NCBI GenBank assembly: GCA_937876495.1
Contig: CALEGL010000292.1
Coordinates: 1-5,417, forward strand
Direction of reading: 5' to 3'
Length of the DNA: 5,417 nt
DNA from: an uncultured Bifidobacterium sp.
GTDB lineage: Bacteria; Actinomycetota; Actinomycetes; Actinomycetales; Bifidobacteriaceae
The notes beneath the pieces are model-generated. The model saw only the letters and a program-made list of their open reading frames with translations, searched no databases and was not told the DNA's origin. A program made the translations under genes and the position numbers. Positions 1 to 3,473 of this stretch are shown here, piece by piece (the first letter of the stretch is position 1; each line of letters opens with the position of its first letter).

Positions 1-241
1 CATGGCCTACAACCAGGGCTTCTACAACCTCTTCCTCGCCGTCATCGCCATCATCGGCGCCACGCTCGCACTGACCGGACGCACAGGAACGGGAACCGCC
101 CTCATGGCCGCGGGAACGGGCTCCATGGCGGCCGCCGCTCTCGTGCTGCTCGTCTCCGACCGCTCCAAAAAGGCCCCTGCGCTCAAGCAGATGGCGCTTC
201 CGCTGCTCGCGCTCGTGCTGCTCGCCATCGCGGTCGCGTGA
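1..241 (+). CDS. DUF1304 family membrane protein, C-terminal part (5' end outside window)
   Basis: The frame is open from the left edge to a TGA at 239-241. The visible 79 residues start at a Met at base 2, but this Met is probably internal. DUF1304 proteins are about 120 residues, and the motif NQGFYNLFLA seen here (residues 4-13) resembles the family's N-Q-G-x-Y-N-x-F-L signature, which lies in the middle of the protein after a first membrane helix. Three hydrophobic segments follow at roughly residues 7-25, 33-51 and 63-79, separated by short Arg/Lys-containing turns (GRTG, SDRSKK). The product is therefore a small multi-pass inner-membrane protein of unknown function. No reaction or substrate can be named. 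It is the only confident plus-strand gene, and it runs convergently toward the tRNA and htpX. Confidence 0.8.
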   Translation, partial: MAYNQGFYNLFLAVIAIIGATLALTGRTGTGTALMAAGTGSMAAAALVLLVSDRSKKAPALKQMALPLLALVLLAIAVA

Positions 242-320
242 AACCGCGGAACCGTGCGCCGAGACACCTCCGCGTGCGATTCCGTGCGCCGGCGCCGTGG
301 CACGACGCCCCGACTTCCAT

Positions 321-340
321 GATTCCCGGCGGAATCTTCC
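321..340 (+). terminator. Weak candidate terminator hairpin downstream of DUF1304 gene
   Basis: GATTCC (321-326) and GGAATC (331-336) form a perfect 6-bp stem around a CGGC tetraloop, followed by TTCC. It lies 80 bases past the DUF1304 stop codon. The stem is short and there is no real T-run, so this is only a possibility. Confidence 0.22.
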
Positions 341-441
341 ACGTTGCCGTAAGACTCAGAGAAGGATCCGCACAGAAACGGCCCCCATGATCGTATCCAC
401 GGCCCCGATGGCCCTCTTCTCTCCCACCGGGGCCGTCCACC

Positions 442-448
442 AAGGAGG
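442..448 (+). promoter_or_regulatory. Perfect Shine-Dalgarno AAGGAGG for the small frame at 456
   Basis: AAGGAGG is fully complementary to the usual 16S rRNA 3' tail and sits 7 bases before an ATG at 456-458, which is ideal spacing. It is the strongest ribosome binding site in the window, although it precedes a frame of only 13 codons before a TAG. This is the main reason for treating that frame as a present or former gene. Confidence 0.5.
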
Positions 449-455
449 CCGCCAT

Positions 456-590
456 ATGGACGTCATAACCGTTTCGACGATGCTGACCCCGCTCTAGATA
501 GCATGCGGGGCGCTGGGCGTCCTCGCCCTCGGTCTCGTCACGGCGATTCGACATGGGGCCGGCGATCGTCCTCGAAGCCGGAGGAAATAG
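456..590 (+). pseudogene. Possible small single-helix membrane protein gene interrupted by in-frame TAG
   Basis: The ATG at 456 follows an ideal Shine-Dalgarno. Translation gives 13 residues (MDVITVSTMLTPL) and then TAG at 495-497. If the frame is continued through that TAG, it runs 30 more codons to TAG at 588-590 and reads like a membrane helix (IACGALGVLALGLVTAI) followed by a basic tail (RHGAGDRPRSRRK). Codons 507-545 mostly end in G or C. The whole would be about 44 residues with one membrane segment and a positively charged C-terminus, a layout shared by many small accessory membrane subunits. I do not recognise the family. It could be a gene broken by a nonsense change (CAG to TAG would suffice), a base-call error, or a chance arrangement. 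The 13-residue version alone could be a short translated peptide, but no plus-strand gene follows for it to regulate. Confidence 0.35.
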
Positions 591-685
591 GGGATCTGCG
601 GCACCCCGGGGACGATTCGCGCGCGCTCCACCGGCGTCGGCGTCTGACCGTGAGACATCCTCATCGGATGCTTCGATTACTGGAG

Positions 686-704
686 TTGTTATCAAATTGT
701 TCTC
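686..704. repeat. Direct repeat TTGTTATC / TTGTTCTC with 11-bp period in an AT-rich patch
   Basis: TTGTTATC (686-693) and TTGTTCTC (697-704) match at seven of eight positions and are offset by 11 bases, one helical turn. They sit in the least GC-rich stretch of the window. A protein-binding site is conceivable, but no promoter elements of good quality were found beside it. Confidence 0.25.
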
Positions 705-765
705 ACATCGGCTGCTTTTGCACGGCATCGTCGCGGGGAACGGCGTCGTTCCGGGTCTCAAGCCA

Positions 766-839
766 TGGAGCGGATGACGGGAGTCGAACCCGCCTTTACA
801 GCTTGGGAAGCTGTCGTTCTACCGATGAACTACATCCGC
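766..839 (-). tRNA. tRNA-Gly (anticodon CCC), CCA end encoded
   Basis: On the minus strand the sequence folds as a complete cloverleaf. The acceptor stem is GCGGATG/CATCCGC, and the D stem GTTC/GAAC encloses a 7-base loop ATCGGTA. The anticodon stem ACAGC/GCTGT has loop TTCCCAA, followed by a 4-base variable loop AAAG. The T stem is GCGGG/CCCGT with loop TTCGACT, then discriminator T and an encoded CCA (766-768). The anticodon is CCC (complement of 805-807), which decodes GGG glycine codons. The body is 71 bases plus CCA. It lies 56 bases downstream of htpX on the same strand and appears to have its own promoter. Counting of the anticodon loop was checked from both stems, so CCC rather than TCC is well supported. 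Confidence 0.95.
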
Positions 840-841
840 GA

Positions 842-858
842 ACATCCGCCCGAGCGGA
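842..858 (-). repeat. Hairpin and acceptor-stem copy in the tRNA-Gly 5' leader
   Basis: The leader repeats the first eight bases of the tRNA: GCGGATGT occurs at 842-849 and again at 832-839 (minus-strand reading), 10 bases apart. The leader copy is itself part of a hairpin, TCCGC-TCGG-GCGGA, at 845-858. The arrangement is seen directly; any role in precursor folding or RNase P processing is inference. Confidence 0.45.
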
Positions 859-871
859 CATACGAGTAGAC

Positions 872-899
872 ATGATAGCACGGGCCCGGAGGCTCTCAG
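872..899 (-). promoter_or_regulatory. Candidate promoter of tRNA-Gly
   Basis: Read on the minus strand, a -35-like CTGAGA (894-899, four of six matches to TTGACA) is followed after 16 bases by an extended -10, TGCTATCAT (TATCAT at 872-877). This predicts a start about 25 bases before the tRNA. The -35 hexamer overlaps the TGA stop codon of htpX at 896-898, so the tRNA could be transcribed independently of htpX. Confidence 0.5.
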
Positions 900-1846
900 C
901 GCCAGGACCCGGAACCCACCGGCACGTATCCGGCGGACCGCTCCACGCCGGGGGCGTGCATCTCGCGGGCCATCTCCATCAGACGGGCGATGCGCTCCTC
1001 GGTGGGCGGATGGGTGGAGAACAGCCGCGATATGCCTTTGGAGGAGAAGGGGTTCTCGATCATCATCGCCGACACCGACTGCGTCGCCGCGGTCTGTGGC
1101 ATGCCGGCCGACTGCACGCCGACGGAGATCTTGTTGAGGGCGGACGCAAGCGCCTCCGGGTCGCCGGTAAGCCTGCTGCCGTCCTCATCGGCGTCATACT
1201 CGCGGGTGCGCGAGATGGCCAGCTGGATGAGGGAGGCCGCGATGGGCGCCAGAATCATGCTCAGCAGCAGCCCGATCAGGCCCAGAGGGCCGGAATCCCT
1301 GTCATTGCGCCGTCCCCCGCCGAAATACATCAGCGAATAGCCCAGATAGGTGATGACCGTGGCCATGGCCGAGGCGATGGCCGAGGTGAGGATGTCGTGG
1401 TTGTACACATGCATGAGCTCATGGCCGAGCACGCCGCGCAGCTCCCGCTCGTTGAGGATCTGCAGGATGCCCTGGGTGCAGCATACGGCGGCATGCCGCT
1501 CGTTGCGCCCCGTGGCGAAGGCGTTGGGGCTCATCGTCGGCGCGATGTAGATGCGCGGCATGGGTCTGCCGGCCTTGGCGGACAGCTCGCGCACGATGCG
1601 GTACAGCATGGGGGCCTCCTGCTCGGAGACCTCCTTCGCGCGCATGGAGGCGATGGCCAGCCGGTCGGAGAACCAGTAGGACAGGAAGGTGGTGGCCAGT
1701 CCGATGACGATGTAGATGCCCAGCGTGGCGCCCGTGCCGTCCGTCAGCCACCAGATGAGCATGATGATCGCCCACATCAGGCCGAAAAGAAGCGTCGTCT
1801 TGAGGCCGTTGAAATGCCCTCGGACATGCATGGTGCCGTCACTCAT
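896..1846 (-). CDS. htpX: HtpX, membrane-bound zinc metalloprotease (M48 family)
   Basis: HtpX is an inner-membrane zinc endopeptidase that takes part in quality control of membrane proteins, usually alongside FtsH. The 316-residue product fits the family (E. coli HtpX is about 293). Two N-terminal membrane helices lie at about residues 16-34 and 40-58. The zinc site HELMH is at 142-146, with the preceding GVLG typical of the family. The third zinc ligand is Glu216 in the downstream REYDAD motif (215-220). Two further hydrophobic segments sit between these motifs (about 154-175 and 187-211). FSTHPPTEERIARL (276-289) is the characteristic C-terminal signature. The ATG at 1846 is chosen because a TAGGCT box precedes it by 6 bases; an internal ATG five codons later (MHVRGHF) is a possible alternative. 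All catalytic residues are present, so it should be active. It is followed by tRNA-Gly and preceded by fprA on the same strand. Confidence 0.95.
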   Translation of the reverse strand: MSDGTMHVRGHFNGLKTTLLFGLMWAIIMLIWWLTDGTGATLGIYIVIGLATTFLSYWFSDRLAIASMRAKEVSEQEAPMLYRIVRELSAKAGRPMPRIYIAPTMSPNAFATGRNERHAAVCCTQGILQILNERELRGVLGHELMHVYNHDILTSAIASAMATVITYLGYSLMYFGGGRRNDRDSGPLGLIGLLLSMILAPIAASLIQLAISRTREYDADEDGSRLTGDPEALASALNKISVGVQSAGMPQTAATQSVSAMMIENPFSSKGISRLFSTHPPTEERIARLMEMAREMHAPGVERSAGYVPVGSGSWR

Positions 1847-1852
1847 GGCCCT

Positions 1853-1858
1853 AGCCTA
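1853..1858 (-). promoter_or_regulatory. TAGGCT -10 box placed for a leaderless htpX mRNA
   Basis: On the minus strand TAGGCT, a good match to the actinobacterial -10 pattern TAnnnT, ends 6 bases before the htpX ATG. A transcript begun about 7 bases downstream would start at the ATG itself. The only purine-rich stretch (AGGG) is 2 bases from the ATG, too close to act as a Shine-Dalgarno. No clear -35 was found 17 bases upstream (the hexamer there is AGAAAT). Confidence 0.5.
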
Positions 1859-1932
1859 TCCGAATTCGCTGGATGATTTCTGGATGTTCGGCGAAGGCCG
1901 CCAGGCTTCCCCTGCCTCCGATCCCGTCACGC

Positions 1933-1975
1933 CCGCCCGGCTCCGCCATCGGCCGGCGAACGCGACGCCGGGCGG
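1933..1975 (-). terminator. Inverted repeat between fprA and htpX, possible terminator
   Basis: CCGCCCGGC (1933-1941) is perfectly complementary to GCCGGGCGG (1967-1975), giving a 9-bp GC stem around a 25-base loop. A competing smaller hairpin, CCGGCG (1953-1958) with CGCCGG (1966-1971), uses part of the same arm. The repeat starts 45 bases after the fprA stop. There is no T-tract, so if it ends transcription it would be by an atypical mechanism, and chance pairing in GC-rich DNA is possible. Confidence 0.3.
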
Positions 1976-2020
1976 CTGGAGCAACGGCACGGGAAGGGCG
2001 GCGGGCATGCCGGAATCGCT

Positions 2021-3460
2021 CTATGCCCGCGCGAGGTGGCGCATCTGGTCGGGGTCGATGACCTTCTTGTGCACGCGCCCCTCCTTGGCCCCCTCGGACC
2101 GTTCGAAGGCGTCGATGCGCTTCCATCCGGCGAAGTCGATGGGCGATCTGCCGCGCTCGGCGAGAAGGCGGTCGATGGACGCCGGGTCGCGGTCGGAGGC
2201 GATGCGTCCGCCGTTCCCTGCGGCCGCGAGGTCCTCGAGCATATGGGTGACGATGGCGAGCGCGTCGGATTTCGTCGATCCGATGAGTCCCACCGGTCCG
2301 CGCTTCGCCCATCCGGTGGCGTACAGACGCGTTATGACGTCCCCGCTTCCGGGCTGCGAGAGGATCCGGCCCTCCTCGTTGGCCAGAGTGCCGCGGCGGT
2401 CGTCATAGGCGACGCCGGGGGCATGAGCGGGCTGATAGCCGATGGCATGGTAGACGGCCTGGACGGGGAAGTCGGTGAACTCCCCCGTGCGATGCATGAC
2501 GCCGTCCGCGGTCGTGCTCGTCCGCTCCACGCGAACGCCGACGACGCGGCCGTCCTCGCCGAGGATCTCGACGGGAGCCGAATTGAAATGAAGATGATAG
2601 CGCTTCGTCGCCGGATTGCCTTCGAAGTCGACGTCGCCGTCATCCTCCATGTCCTCGGCCATCTCCCGGATGGCGAACAGCTCCTCGACCATCTGCCGGG
2701 TGAGCTTGTCCTTCCCCGCCTTCTCGATTGTGGCGTCATCGAGCTCGAAGTCATCCTCGTCGATGACGATCTGCACGCCGGGGAGCTTCTCGAGCTCGCG
2801 CAGCTCCTGCACGGAGAACTTCGCCTGGGCGACTCCACGACGAACGAACAGATGCAGGTCGCGAGCCCGGTTGGCGAGGATGCCCTCGTAGACGTTGTCG
2901 GGTATGTCGGTGCGGACCCTGAGATCGTCGGCATCCCGCACCAGCTCGCGCGCCACGTCCATGGCGACGTTGCCACCGCCGATGACGGCCACCTGCTCGG
3001 CGTCCAGCGGCCACCGCCGCGCGCCCATGGGGTACCCGTCATACCATTCGACGAATCGCGCCGCCCCGTGCACGCCCTCGAGATCCGCGCCGGGGATGGC
3101 CAGAGGGCGGTCCGCCACGGCGCCCGTGGCGAAAAGCACGGCGTCATAACGCGCAAGAAGATCGTCCAGGGTGACGTCCCGGCCGAACTCGACGTCGCAG
3201 TAGAGATGGATGTCGGGGTTGTCCAGCGTCTTCTCCAGGGCGTCGGCGATGAACTTGATGCTCGGATGGTCGGGGGCGACCCCGTAGCGCACGAGTCCGA
3301 AGGGGACCGGCAGCTTCTCGAACAGGTCGATGCGGGCGCGCGTCCCGAGGCCCAGCCCCTCGCCGGTTCTGGCCAGCTGCCGCAGAAGGATGTCGGAGGA
3401 GTAGACGCCCGCGGGGCCCGCCCCGATGACGGCGATGCGAAGTTCGGTGTTGTCGGTCAC
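2021..3460 (-). CDS. fprA: FprA-type ferredoxin/adrenodoxin-NADP+ reductase (FAD and NADPH binding)
   Basis: The protein moves electrons between NADPH and a small iron-sulfur carrier such as ferredoxin, using FAD, in the cytoplasm. With the GTG start it has 479 residues, close to mycobacterial FprA (about 456). The FAD dinucleotide fold VIGAGPAGVYSSD gives GxGxxG at residues 13-18. The family signature VRYGVAPDHPSIK is at 58-70. ATGAVADRPL and IPG follow at about 111-123. The NADPH fold VIGGGNVAMDVAR has GxGxxA at 161-166. GWAKRGPVGLIGSTKSDA at about 383-400 closes the FAD site. There is no N-terminal 4Fe-4S domain, so it is FprA-like rather than FprB-like. The GTG at 3460 is preferred because homology begins right after it and TAGGCT lies 7 bases upstream; an ATG at 3517 would add 19 unlikely residues and overlap the ATPase gene. 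The ATPase gene ends 10 bases upstream, so co-transcription is possible. Confidence 0.92.
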   Translation of the reverse strand: MTDNTELRIAVIGAGPAGVYSSDILLRQLARTGEGLGLGTRARIDLFEKLPVPFGLVRYGVAPDHPSIKFIADALEKTLDNPDIHLYCDVEFGRDVTLDDLLARYDAVLFATGAVADRPLAIPGADLEGVHGAARFVEWYDGYPMGARRWPLDAEQVAVIGGGNVAMDVARELVRDADDLRVRTDIPDNVYEGILANRARDLHLFVRRGVAQAKFSVQELRELEKLPGVQIVIDEDDFELDDATIEKAGKDKLTRQMVEELFAIREMAEDMEDDGDVDFEGNPATKRYHLHFNSAPVEILGEDGRVVGVRVERTSTTADGVMHRTGEFTDFPVQAVYHAIGYQPAHAPGVAYDDRRGTLANEEGRILSQPGSGDVITRLYATGWAKRGPVGLIGSTKSDALAIVTHMLEDLAAAGNGGRIASDRDPASIDRLLAERGRSPIDFAGWKRIDAFERSEGAKEGRVHKKVIDPDQMRHLARA

Positions 3461-3463
3461 GTG

Positions 3464-3473
3464 CTCCAGCCTA
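3464..3473 (-). promoter_or_regulatory. TAGGCT box and GGAG before fprA, overlapping the ATPase stop codon
   Basis: On the minus strand TAGGCT occupies 3468-3473 and ends 7 bases before the fprA GTG (3458-3460). Its first three bases are the TAG stop codon of the upstream ATPase gene. The same hexamer at nearly the same distance precedes htpX. A GGAG (3464-3467) lies only 3 bases from the GTG, short for a Shine-Dalgarno but not impossible. Either leaderless initiation or weak ribosome binding within an operon message would fit. No good -35 is visible. Confidence 0.45.

Larger units (their letters stand above)
242..765. other. Gene-poor interval between DUF1304 gene and tRNA-Gly
   Basis: No convincing full-length gene lies in these ~520 bases. 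Frames that stay open here have Arg/Pro/Ser/Gly-rich translations typical of chance readings in GC-rich DNA. Within it are a 10-bp direct repeat CCGTGCGCCG at 252-261 and 282-291, a 6-bp hairpin at 321-336, a strong ribosome binding site leading into a TAG-interrupted small frame (442-590), and an AT-rich patch around 661-720 (25 of 60 bases are G or C by hand count). A hairpin GGAACG-GCGT-CGTTCC lies at 737-752, just beyond the 3' end of the tRNA; it has no T-tract on either side. Confidence 0.6.

Noticed and set aside
183..761. A 192-codon minus-strand frame downstream of the tRNA
   Set aside because: It has no Shine-Dalgarno of note, overlaps the DUF1304 gene, and its composition looks like random GC-rich sequence.
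503..1876. A 457-codon plus-strand open frame spanning the tRNA and opposite htpX
   Set aside because: It runs through the tRNA gene and is antisense to htpX. The translation is Arg/Gly/His-rich with no domain.
1854..1952. A 32-codon minus-strand frame just before htpX, ending LAAFAEHPEIIQRIRIG
   Set aside because: The end looks coding-like, but there is no ribosome binding site, the first half is low complexity, and its stop overlaps the TAGGCT box. It is more likely chance.
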